DNA from: Cyanoderma ruficeps
Taxonomy: Eukaryota; Chordata; Aves; Passeriformes; Timaliidae
DNA: 64,000 nucleotides
Direction of reading: 5' to 3'
Assembly: GCA_008694505.1 (NCBI GenBank)
Contig: VZDJ01006585.1
Span: forward strand, 8,390,021-8,454,020
The translations under genes and the position numbers were made by a program. Shown here piece after piece: positions 12,401 through 23,611 of this stretch (the stretch's first letter is position 1; each line of letters begins with the position of its first letter). The notes below the pieces were generated by a model that was not told the origin of the DNA, searched no databases, and saw only the letters and a program-made list of their open reading frames with translations.

Positions 12401-13934
12401 CTCCCGCAGATGATCCCAAAGTGCTTTATATATTATGCATAGGAACAAGAACAATCCACCCACTTCTGGAACACAATTATGTCTGTGGGATAAGTGTGGC
12501 ATTCCATGATAGCAACCACATGCTCTGCCAAGATAATTTGATGCAATTGCAACTTTAAGCACTTACATCCAACACACATAAAAATGTACTATATAATGTG
12601 TAAAAATCTCTACAGAAACAAAAGAATATATAGAGGAACATACATAAATATGTCGAGAAGGAGATGAGGGGAAAGGGTGTTTTAAAAATCTAGATTTACA
12701 TCTAATGTTTCTTTTTGATTTTTTTGTCATGGAAATAAAATAAAAAGTAAAAAGAAAATCCATCCAGGTTTTTCATAACCAAGGTAAGCATGACTTCTAA
12801 AACTTTCATTTTCACTTCCTCTGCTCACTTTTGTGTTACTGTGATTTTATTCAATTAGTAAAAGAATAGCAACAGCTGCCAATAATTAGCATGTGTTCTT
12901 TCTCTCTTTTCCTCCTTCCTCCATAGTGATACAACAAAATAGTTAGTAGCTAAGGGACTGTATCTGGTTGTCTGAAATTATGAATTTTCTTGCAGTATTA
13001 AAAGTGTTGATTCAAGTCCTGCATATTTATTAATGGTATAGAAGTCAAAAAGAGTATTTTGAGCAGATCTCATTAAAATTGTCTTCTTGCTGTTTATTGC
13101 AATAGCCTTTGTCCCCAAAGGACTCTTGTGATGTCAATCTGTGTGGCCACATGGGACAGATGGAGGAAAATTCTGATGTGCAGGCTGCAGAATTTGCATG
13201 TCATTCACACTTANATCTATAGTTTGAAAGTGAGAAAAATTTATTTGGTGACAAGACATGATTATTTCAGTATTGATACCACAATCAGACCACCAGTTGC
13301 CAAAAAAAACCTAGGGGATCTGTTTCATCATTGATTCAATGATAGAATACTTTATTTCCATTGATTTCAACCCCATTGTGTTGTTCTGTTGGAAAGGACC
13401 TATTTTTGGCTATGCATATAACAAAGAAAATACAATTTAAAAAGGCTTTCTCTTAAATTTTCCTTCTCTGAAGTCAATAATTTATATGCACAATTAAGTA
13501 CTGCCTATACATATTTTGTACATACCCACAAATATATATTAAAAGATATTATTAGGTTGAGTGTTCAGTCACTCAAAAATGTTGGATTCGAGATTCCTAT
13601 TGCAATGCTAATTTTATCCCTCATATATATGCTCTATGTTATAATCTTTAATTACACCATTACACAACATATTTTCCACAGGACCTCATCCTCTCTACAG
13701 GCCATGAACGTATGATACTCACTTAGTGATCAATATGATGATCAATATTTTCTTTTACCCTCATTATTCAGTGTGTGACCCAAGGCTTTACTTACTTCAT
13801 ACAATTCAAACTTTATTTCTGGATAGGAGCCATGATTACTCTCTTAGAGGATTCTCTAAGAAGTTCATGATGAGAGTATCCCTGTGCTTCATTAATGTGG
13901 AAGCATTTACTGCACCTATTCTAGTGGGGTATAT
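9406..13934. other. unannotated sequence
   Basis: No gene or confidently named repeat. 9500-10600 is C/T-rich with overlapping open frames of 65-116 codons on both strands; none has convincing splice sites or a known motif. 12060-12480 is somewhat GC-richer and could be an old repeat. A single undetermined base (N) sits at 13214. Confidence 0.4.
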
Positions 13935-14025
13935 GGTGATATTACCCCTGTTTGAAGGACAGGAAACTGAGGTGCAAAAGTTCAAATCCATGCACTAGCT
14001 GGTGACAAAATTGGGAGTACAAAAC
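13935..14025 (-). mobile_element. MIR-like CORE-SINE relic
   Basis: The plus strand carries a spaced pattern resembling the reverse complement of MIR: GATATTACCCCTGTTTGAAG, then GGACAGGAAACTGAGGTGCA, AAAGTTCAAAT, and GCACTAGCTGGTGACAAAAT. In MIR the equivalent blocks are ATTATCCCC..TTACAGATGA, GGAAACTGAGGC and CACACAGCTAGTAAGTGG. Block order and spacing match over about 90 bp. MIR-type elements are very old in amniotes, so the divergence is expected. Confidence 0.5.
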
Positions 14026-14338
14026 ATTAGTGTCCTTCAGCCTTCAAAGCTCAGCCACAGTGAAACATTAAAAGATTCCAATCCTTGGGCGTGTGTGGTT
14101 AAATTGCCCAAAATTATATGGATGGTGTCATAAGGACAAGACTAGATATCAACTGCTAAAACAATATTTAAGCATCAATGTTTTAATACTATTATATTTT
14201 TCCTCCTTGGAAGTAATTCACTGTATATATTTCTTAGGGATTTTGACATTTGCATTTGTGTAAGTGGACTTTTACAATTCCAAACAGTTTTCAAGATAGG
14301 AAAATCATTTATTTTTCACACTATGAATAAACCTTGAA

Positions 14339-14475
14339 ATTATCTTAGCTGATTAGACAGTGGTGTTTTTAATGCAAAGGTTGTGGCTTTGATCCCTGTA
14401 TGGGCTTTAGAGTTAAAATTGATGATCTTTGTGAGTCCCTTCCAATTCAGTGTATTCTGTGATTTTGTGGATCAC
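14339..14475 (+). mobile_element. tRNA-Ile-derived SINE with CR1-like tail (TguSINE1-like)
   Basis: The first about 68 bp (14339-14406) align by eye with tRNA-Ile: TTAGCTGATTAGACAGTGGT resembles TTAGCTCAGTTGGTTAGAGCGTGGT (A-box side, with a small deletion). TTTTTAATGCAAAGGTTGTG resembles GCTAATAACGCCAAGGTCGCG, and GCTTTGATCCCTGTATGGGC corresponds to the B box and acceptor stem. The second half (14407-14470, GATGATCTTTGTGAGTCCCT and TTCCAATTCAG..TATTCTGTGAT) resembles a CR1 3' end, the part a CR1 reverse transcriptase would recognise. This is the architecture of TguSINE1, described from zebra finch. The copy is diverged: the A box is damaged and no terminal duplication is clear. It is a retroposon and not a functional tRNA gene. 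Confidence 0.72.
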
Positions 14476-17400
14476 TATACCTGAAAATTGCTGCCATATA
14501 TCAAACATTCCAGAAGAGATGCAAAGACAACCAAATAAACCTAAAAGAAAGTGCTAGTTTAGGTTTGGGTCTCTTCTCTCGTTTTGTTTTTATTTTTTTT
14601 AATCTTCCAAAGAGTTCAGCCTGCAAAAGCAATCTAAAATAACAAGGACATCATGATTGCAAGGCCAGATGCATAAAAATACATTCTCTACACACTCCTT
14701 AAAAGCTTGCAAAAGCTTGCAGATCTATCTGCCAAGTTTATAGGTTAATTTTTATAAGTTTTCAGAAGTACATTAGAAACCCAGTCTTTGCCTTTTTCTT
14801 AGATGTCTAATATGAATTGGATTTCTAATCATAAACAGGTAGTAGTCACATTTAGGTAAATTAAGGACCATTCTTTATACATTACACTGTTTTTTCCAGT
14901 TTGTTGCACTGAGACACAGGCTTTTTTATGTATAAATCAACTTCGGTTTAATACAATCAGAAAATATGCCAAATTACTTGTATTTTTAATAAATAATAAG
15001 AAGAATCATTATGGAAGTGTAAAACTCTGGTACACAGAGCTTCTGCATGGTTACAAGAGGAATCTTTTGGAGAAAATCAGCATGGACAGGCTGCTACAGT
15101 TACTTCTGAGACAAGGAGAAGTTCTAAATAACATAAGGTACATAATTGCACATACATGAATTCATATAAAGGTATGATACAGAAAATATGATTATAAAGG
15201 TTAAATAAGCATGCATTATTGATTTATAAAGGACTTAAAAATTTCTCAAGAGCACAATTATATCAGGTAAAAGAATCTTCTTTGTATTTTGTGTTGAGAA
15301 CTAGCTGAAGGTCAGCTATTAATAGTTATCACAAAATAGATTGTTTTAATTAAATCTGTTGTAAGAGTCTGTTGTTTATTTGACACTTAGATTTATTTTC
15401 CTCTGTTATATAAGCAGAAATAACTCAATGACAGTAGTTACACAAGTTCTCTTAGTGTCAGCTTCAGGTTGGTGAGAAAGCTGACATTTATTCCTAAACA
15501 AAGTGAGGTTTAAAAAAACTCATGAAGAATTATTTGGATAACTTAGTGTGCAGAGGACTCCCTGTGGTGTGTGGCTCATTTCTGTACGTGCTGTGGCCGC
15601 TTTCATGGTTTTTGCCAACAGCCAAATAATAATAACAATAATAAAAACCCTCCCCCCCAAAGAAACCCAACAAAAAACACAAACAAACAGAAAATAGAGC
15701 ACTTCTCTGTCAGAATACTATGTAATGCAGGGATATGTGATGTTACTGGCAATAGCATCCATCTCCATCCAGTTTTATCATTAACCCTCCACACATTCGT
15801 TTCCCTGAAAGAAGTATCATGACCACTAAACCTATTTCCCAGAAGAGCAGCTCATAAAGCTCATAAAGTGATAGTCTGGCACTCTTTATGTTTATTTTGC
15901 ATAACTTCTTTCCATCCTGTATTTCAGTTACTTAAACATCACAGCCTCAGTGTGTTGCTGCAACAAAACAGCTTGATTGAGTTTACAATTTTTGTGCCGC
16001 CACTAAATGTAGTTCTAATCCATATATTTGAACAGTGTTCCAGAATTTAGAGACCATCAGCTAGAATCCACATGGTGACATGCAACTCCTCACTCTGCAG
16101 ATGAGGGAAAAGTAGGTTTTAAAGATTATTGCTTTTCCAATAACTGCAATACTGTTTTCTAACATCTTGGATTTCGCATCTGGCTTTTAGCAAAGTCTCT
16201 ATGAAAATACCATCAGTAGTTTGCAAATTAGTGTATTTCTCCCTTCAGCACTATTTGTCACCCTAAAATTTGCTCATCAGAAACTAGCCTTCAATGACTG
16301 AACCACAAGAAGTAATTTAAGACTGAGGTAAAAGAAACTACTATTCTTTTCCTTGGAGAAGGAGGTAAAGAAGACTCTCTAATGAATGTTCAAGTGCCTG
16401 TGGATGCAGTGCAAAAAAGAACTGAGGAAGAATCTGTACTAAGTAAATGGTTAATATCTGCTCCCAAAATGACTGCTTAACAGTTTGAGAGTATTTTAGA
16501 AAGAAATTATGTACATAAAGATGTGATAATCATTTTAAAAAATCCATTTTAGTATTTTTTTCAGTCAGAATAAATAAGGCTTAAAAATCTTATCCTTGCA
16601 TAGTCTTTCCAATTTCAGTTTCCCATGCTTCCACAAGTCTTTTATTTGTGTTGATCAAGTGGCTTAGTGTAAGAAGCACACACCATATAGACCTATCTAC
16701 ATTGATTTCAATGGAAGAGAGGTTCACATATGCTTCTAGATTCTGGGCCTTCATCTCCTTATATTACAAAAAGGAATTATAGCACAGAAGTCCCTGAACC
16801 ACCTGTAAGCCAATCAAATGGACAGGAATGTGCCAGAAAGCACTAGAAAGAGCTACCAGCATGTGTCTGAGAGTGGTGCAGTATTTGTAATGTTGTGGGA
16901 CCTGCCAGTCAACAAAAGCAACCTCAGAAACACCACTGTGCCAATACAGCTGTATCTTTCCATCATTTTGGCTAGTTCCAGGGTTTCTCCACTAGTTTCA
17001 TCTTACAAGAGGGTTCAAAAGCGGCACAGCTTAAAGCTTGCATTTATTAGCAGAAAACAATTCTATGACAGGACCCTGGAATATTTGCCTTATTAAAAAA
17101 TGTTAACTGCTACATGTCTAATGAAATTTTCCTCTTCTCATAGACAGAAAAAATAGATAATAATTTTAAAAAATCTTGAGTTTCAGAACTTCATGTTCGT
17201 GCCAGCCTCTGCTTGTAAAACTGTGTTACAGCTGGAAATACTTTGACAATGCTATAAAAGCTGATTTTCTGGCACTGCATTAGTTTGTTCCTGGAAGAAG
17301 TGTCTTCCATGGTACGGTACTTAATATATTTCTGAGGAAAGATTTTCAAAACCCTTGTTCCATGGGCATGTCTTAATCACTCAAGACTTCAATTATTTTA

Positions 17401-18626
17401 AACTAGAACTATGTTTTTATGAACTTGTATATAATTCAAAGCTATACATTCCTCTGTTTAAACAAAATAAAAAAGAGGAAGAGAACTTGAAAGATTTTGG
17501 TTTTTTTCCAGACACAATTTCCTATTCGCAATAACAATTCTAAGATCACTCAGAAATATCTATATAATATCACCATGTAACCTCTTTCAGATGAAAGGTA
17601 GACTTCTTCTCTACTCTAAACCCAAGCAGCACAGTACACGTATTAAACATAAATAAATCAGCAAAAACCACTTCACTACACATATGATTCTTTCCTCTGG
17701 GAGAAGATGAGGGGAAGCATAGACCGCATTTGAATTCATCATCACATTTCTTATTGGAAAAGCTCAAGATGAATGTGACATAAAAACCTGAATACATTAC
17801 TGCAGTAACCGTAGCTCTATTCTGGTGGGAGCAGAATATTTAATTGCAATCAGGCACCAAGGAAGAGACAGATCAAGTAAATTCATACTTGAATTGAGTT
17901 TTTAAATGAACCAAAAGACTGTGGCTTATAGATCAGGCCATATCTAGGAAGTACATAGTTAAAACTTTTAGATATTTTATGCCCACTTTTTCCATGACTT
18001 AGGAGCATCTTCCACCAGTACCCACAATGGTCAAAAATTGCATATATGCACATATATATGTGTTGCATCATACGTTATCTGTACTGTCTCTGTCTAATAC
18101 GTGTGCTCTAAGGTGCCGTTCTTTGGTAGTATCTGCAACATAGTTCATTTCAGTTCATGGAAGAAACTCTGAGATTTTTGGTTTCAATAACAAAGGCCAT
18201 AAAACATTCAACTACGAAGTACTAAAGCTAACTTTGCATCCTGAATATTTGTTTGCTTGTGAGTGGGTGTATAATACAAAAATATGGTTATGAATAAAAT
18301 CACTTAAGCAGCAACAGAATTATGTGGTTTAAATCAAGCTGCTAGTGCAGTATTCAGCAGACTGCATACTCTTTCAGACAGAAAGCTGATAATGGAAATT
18401 AGTATTAATCACATGGCCTTGCTTATTTCTGAGAAATCATTTTAGAATCTTGTTTTCTAATCACAGGATGGACCAACGAAAAGGAAACCCTAAAATAATT
18501 CAATTTTAATTTTCTAGGTATTACAGCCAGAATTCTATCAAGCAGCGCTTGTCCCGAACACCACCTCTTGAAGTTTTGGAAATGCTTGAACTTATGGACA
18601 CAATTGCACTCATGTTAATTCCTGAT
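14476..18626. other. unannotated AT-rich sequence with minor repeats
   Basis: Contains a tandem pair of the 10-mer AAAAGCTTGC at about 14701-14721, an AAT/C-rich simple tract at 15624-15690, and a duplicated CTCATAAAG at about 15850-15867. A patch at about 16085-16150 (CTCACTCTGCAGATGAGGGA) is weakly MIR-like. The 92-codon frame at 16818-17096 has no recognisable motif. Confidence 0.4.
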
Positions 18627-19216
18627 TGTCTGGTGCAGAGTTAATTATCTTCACAGTGGCTGGTGTGGAGCTGAGTTTTGGATTTGTGTTGAACACAGGG
18701 TTGATAATATCCACATGTTTTTGTTATTTTTTGAGCAGGGCTTACACAGAGCTAAGCCCTTTTCTGCTTTCCATACTGCCGTGCTGGCAAGAAAGTCAAG
18801 GGTGTACAGGAGCATGGGAAGAGACACAACCTGGGCAGGTGACCCAAACTTAGCAAAGGGATATTCCAGACCATGTGTCATTATGCTCAACATATGAAGC
18901 AGGGGGAAGAAGGAAGAAAGGGGGACTTCTGTAGTGATTATATTTGTCTTCCCAAGTAACTTTTACCTGTGATAGGGCCCTGCTTTCCTGGAGATGGTTG
19001 AACATCTGCCAGCCCATGGGAAGTGTTGAATTAATTCCTTGTTTTGTTTTGCTTTGTCTGTGTGTGTGGCTTTTGCTTTCCCTATTAAACTGCCTGTATC
19101 ACAACCCACAAGTTTTCAAGATTTTACCGTGCCAGTTCTCTCCCTGGCTCTGCTGGAGGGGAAGAGAGCAAGGGTCTGTGTGGTGCTTTGTTGCCAGCTG
19201 GGGTTAAATCACAACA
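18627..19216 (+). mobile_element. solo LTR of an avian endogenous retrovirus
   Basis: About 590 bp bounded by TGTCTGG and AATCACAACA. Landmarks shared with the copy at 27397 occur in the same order: GAACACAGGGTTGATAAT, GAGCAGGGCTTACACAGAG, a GAAGCAGGGGGAAGAAGG block, TTTGTCTTCCCAAGTAAC, CCCTGCTTTCCTGGAGATG, a TTCCTTGTTTTG block, TCACAACCCACAAGTTTTC, and the distal GCCAGCTGGGGTTAAATCAC. A polyadenylation-type ATTAAA lies at 19084-19089. The layout matches a common bird LTR family, I think of the ERVL group. No retroviral gene, primer-binding site or second LTR adjoins it. The flanking pentamers CTGAT and GCACT do not match, so no target duplication is visible. Confidence 0.75.
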
Positions 19217-21653
19217 GCACTCCTTCCTAAAACAAGTGCTCAATAAATCCTTCTAAAAATACAGTTTAAAATCTTGAGAAATTTCAGATGTGCTTTTCTT
19301 TTGGGCGTCATCATACACAGGTCTTTTCTTTAGGGTCTCCTATTGTTTTTTAAAATAATGCAAAATTAGTGTTAATGTCTCTAGTTTCAGTAAAATTTTC
19401 CTGAAAGCAAACCATGGCCTCGAAGACAAATTCTAAAATGCCTAATCTCAGCAGTCAGCTGTTTCACTTTCATTCAAGTGAAGCTGTGCTTCAATACACC
19501 ACACAATTTGTATGGACTTTACTGTCACTACTAAAATGTTCTATTATGCATTGTGACTCCCTGATGTGTCTAATTGTGTTACATTGTCAGCTTTATGAAA
19601 TCTACTGTAAAAAGCACTTTATTCTTCTGTCTTTTCCTGTGATGTTGTGCATTTCTTTCTTGTGTTAAGAGTTTGCTAGTTTTCTATTAGATGTTTTCTA
19701 CTTTAATTAGATGTTTGAAAGTCTTCTGGCTATGTAGGCTATAACCAAGCTGCAATGCTTGATTTTGATTTTTTTTCCTGAAAAATATCAAGAATGTGCT
19801 TGAGCAATTTGGGGACACTGTGCATAGCTAAACTGTAGAAATGCAATATGATAATAGCTTCCAAATGGAAATGCTCAATACTCAAAGAGTCAAGAATTCA
19901 AAATGCTTTGTCCAGATTTTTCTCTTTTTTTGAAAATAATTATTCTCAGAGTAAGTCTAATGTGGATATATAGCGATCTACTTTCCAAACATTTATTTGA
20001 TAATTATATTTATAAATAAAAAACTCAAAAGCTTAGATGAGTTTGCATTTGTGATTTTCTTTTTTAATTTCTCCACATACTTAAGAAACTTACTTGCATC
20101 CAATTATCCTAGGTTTAGGCATACTGTTTTTCTATTCTTTGAATGACTCAATCCTGTGATAATGCTAAGATTTTTTCAGACTTTCCCAGACAGGTATTCT
20201 TTATAGTATCTGAAGTATTTTTTAACTGTAACATGAAGTCATACAAACCTAACAATTTTCTATTTTCTTTTCCTTAATAATAACCTTTATACCAATGTGG
20301 ACACAATGCCACTTTAAATCAAAAAATACCCATGGATTTAAAAAATGTGAGAAGGCAGTACACATTAAAATCAACATAAGACCTTTGCTACATTTGAAAA
20401 AGTTTTTTTATTTTAAAGTTTTTTTTTTAATAGAAAGAATAAGCTCAGATATTTTAAAGATCTATGGAAGAAATATGTTAAGAAAACAGGAAGGAAAATA
20501 AGACAATGGCATCTAAAATATGAAATGCACTTTGTTGCCAGCACACAGATTAACTGTGACAGGAACATCTAAATGCATCATGAAGAGCTGCACGTAAAGA
20601 GCTGTACAGAGAGAGCCGCTAACAATGCATGAGGACATCTTCTGTTGACCCAACAAAACCCATGAAGGATGCTTTAATATATGGTCTTCTGTAATGTCTC
20701 AGGATTGCCAACTCATGATTTTTTTCTAACTCTCATGATAGTATATGTTACTGTTTTTAAGCTTAAAGACTTTTTGCCAGACAATAGGTTATAAAGGAAT
20801 CTCAAAATCTCAAATTTCTTGAAAAGTTTTTCATGTTTGGGTTTGTAAGAAAAAGACAGTAGGTATATAGATTCTGAGTTTAAAATCAAAACAGCAAAAA
20901 AGGATCATCTTCAAATTAATATTATTTTGAACTCATTTTAAAATTCTGGGTCTTTTGGTTTTGCATCATATCTTTGAATGTCCAGAGATGGCAAAATTTC
21001 ATCCATTGTTTTATAGATCTACTAATTTACACTTTGACACGCTCAATCTCTTGAAATACTTTCTCACAAAACATAGTATCTATAGAAATCCAAGTCACTT
21101 CTAAGAATAAACAACCTTCTTACATTATAGAATGCAATTTAGATTACACTGAAACTCTTTTAAAATCAGAAGTCAGTTTCAATCTAAAATTGCCAATTTA
21201 GAAGCACAGTCAAATCCAGATGAAGAAAGGCAGCTGTCTATTTTCTCTGGTGTGGCTTCTCTTTCAGAATGAAAGTATTAATTTAAAAGGCTTTAAAACA
21301 GCCTTTTAGTGGGATATTCTACATTTTTAAAATTTTCCGTAAGGTTCTGAAAGTGCAAACACAAAGAATTTAGTTTCTTCTACCCTTCTCCTCCACTGAC
21401 TGCCTCTTTATACTCTGTAGGTTTGTTTTCCATGGGTTGTTTTTGAAAATTCCCTTGAGAGGCAAGAAGAGTTTCTGCAGCATTTCCAAAAAGAATAGGA
21501 GAAGCTTTTGTGACTCCCTACAAAAGATCACGGGGGAGCTGCTGTACACAGGGATTTAAATCATGTAGAAGAAAGGGCAAATAGGCACACAGAATCTGTA
21601 ATCAGTTACCATAAACCATCCATCTATTAGTTCTCATTCCAAGAAAAGGAGTG
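19217..21653. other. unannotated AT-rich sequence
   Basis: No retroviral internal region follows the LTR. The stretch is AT-rich with T-runs near 19770 and 20405-20430. A short perfect hairpin (TAAAAGGCT, 7-nt loop, AGCCTTTTA) lies at 21284-21308. Confidence 0.45.
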
Positions 21654-21754
21654 GAGGGGTGGTACCACCCCTCTGACTTCTGGGCAGTGACACAATGCAG
21701 GCAGTATGCCTGCCTTCCTCCTGGAGTTCTCCACTGCAGGCAGGAAGTCAGGAG
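21654..21754. repeat. cluster of palindromes and inverted repeats
   Basis: A perfect 20-bp palindrome GAGGGGTGGTACCACCCCTC sits at 21654-21673. About 30 bp on is a 7-bp-arm, 3-nt-loop hairpin GCAGGCA/GTA/TGCCTGC (about 21695-21711). This hairpin is itself nested between imperfect inverted arms: CTGACTTCTGGGCAGTG (from about 21673) and CACTGCAGGCAGGAAGTCAG (about 21732-21751). The block is GC-richer than its surroundings. It could be a small non-autonomous DNA transposon relic or a structured element; no family was recognised. Confidence 0.6.
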
Positions 21755-23449
21755 AACATGCCCTAGCAACAGATTTGCAACAGGATTATAACTCCAGGCA
21801 ACCTACAAAAGAGATGTAGGGTATCTGAAAGACTTGTCTTTTGCACATTCGTGGCTTTTGATCTGAGACACTCTGCCTGTGTTTGAATTTGAGTTGAGGA
21901 GACTATTACAGTGGCACAACAATGTCGTTTACTGAATTTCATGTTAATGACTGTTATTCTAAAATATCAATGAAATGCATTTAGCAGTCTTACAGTATCA
22001 AGCAGGAATCTTCCCTTTCTCCAACAATTCTCTTGCTAAATTCCAGAATAATCTGCCAGAATCATATGACATAGACTTCTTTCTTGTATAAATCCTCTCA
22101 GATTTTTGGGCAGATGGATGAAGTTTGACAAAGTATTAGATTCTCTTCAAAAACATTTGAAAATAACTATATACATCGACATTTTTCACAAAGTATCATT
22201 AGAGGTGTCATTTAAATGTTTTCAGAGATATTACAGAGACAAACCAATTTTATGGAAAGGCTAATTCTATCTCTGACAATTTTATTTGAATGTAAATATT
22301 TTTTATTGCCTGCCATACTTATTGTGCCAGTGATTCCTAAATACTTTGCCATATGTGATTTAAAATTATGCCCATCATTGATTTTCCCTTTTCTTCTTTT
22401 GTAGAAAAATAAAAATCCACAAAAATTAATGATATTTTTCAATCTTTGTAGAGAAATAAGAGAGAGAGGAATCTACAGATGTTACTGACAGTTACCATGG
22501 TTATAAAATGTGTTTTCTTTCATCAAGCTCATTGTACATTTTGTAGTGTAAGACAACAAGTGATAATTTTACTATATCTACTGTGTCCAAAGCTTGATAA
22601 AATAAGAAAGACAGTACATAATTAATAGTTTAGGTTACACTCAGGACAGTAAAAAATCTGTTATATTCAAAAGATTTCATGACATAGTCCAAATATTTAA
22701 TATTCAGTATGATCATCCATCAAAAGATTTATGTCAGATTAAAATAAAATATCAGTATAGATAGCAGATGAAGCTCTAAAGATTAAGCACATGAAGAGAG
22801 GAGAGGAAAACAAAACAAAGCAAAAGCAAAGCAGGAAGCAACAATCATACAAATCATCTCCAGCCAATAAATTGTCAGCTTCTTTATCAAATTCAGTCTC
22901 AGAAGCTGAGGAATTAGCTTCAGGAATAGCTTTGTGTCATCATCATTTACCAGATAAATATCTTTGTTTGAATAAACACTCTGCAAAATAACCAAATGAA
23001 ATTAAAAAAAACAGAAATATGAAATACGTATGTAACCCATACTATAGTAAGAAAAACAAAACTCCATTGAAAAAAAAATTACTTTTGGCCATTTCCAGTA
23101 AGAATGTAACCAACTTAAACTGTTAGGAAAGTTCTGTGCTGATCTCAGTTGCCCCATAGTCTTATGTTCTGAGGCCGGTGTCAGAAATATTTTTGTATCA
23201 AAATATTTTTATTCAGCTCTCAGTAGCAAAGACTATGCCATAAGAAAGTCACAAGATGTTTATATAGTATTGCCTGTAATCAATCTAATCCCTTCATATG
23301 GACTTCAGATTCTCACTGAAATCTCAAGTGTCTGCTTTCAGCATTGTTTATCACAATCTCTGTTCTTCACTAAAGTGTCATTAAGTCACATTACAGGCTC
23401 ATCATTTCCATCTCTCTCTGCTGAGCATCTATCAGTATCCACATCTCAC
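21755..23449. other. unannotated AT-rich sequence
   Basis: No gene or recognised repeat. A/G-rich and C/T-rich patches at 22790-22850 and 23370-23470 give biased open frames. Confidence 0.45.
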
Positions 23450-23611
23450 TCTTCCTCCAATGCTTCTACTTGCCTTTCAACTTTCATTATCCTCATTAGA
23501 AACACATCCATATTTTTGCTTTCATCTTTTCCTTTAAGGAGCTGAAGGATGACAAAATAATTTTCAAAGGGAGCTGGGTCAGAAGAATAAGACATTTCTG
23601 ATGAGATTTTT
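23450..23611 (-). CDS. candidate internal coding exon with acidic helix (unidentified)
   Basis: On the minus strand a long pyrimidine tract (TTCTTTTTCTGCTGTGTTTT) ends GCATGGTAG at 23612, followed by 162 nt open in one frame, then a donor GAAGA/GTGAGATG at 23449-23448. The length is a multiple of three and both ends have the same phase. The peptide is protein-like: a Ser/Pro/Asp start (SYSSDPAPFENYF), a hydrophobic helix (VILQLLKG), a charged linker, then a helix ending in heptad-like, acidic residues (MKVERQVEALEEE) suggestive of a coiled coil. A longer reading through the acceptor starts with an ATG and a signal-peptide-like stretch and ends at TGA just after the donor, so an unspliced small ORF is an alternative. 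I recognise no family. Decoy exons of this size occur by chance. Confidence 0.2.

Noticed and set aside
14339..14406. Functional tRNA-Ile gene
   Set aside because: The A-box region is deleted, the anticodon loop is damaged, and the sequence runs into a CR1-like tail, so it is a SINE head.
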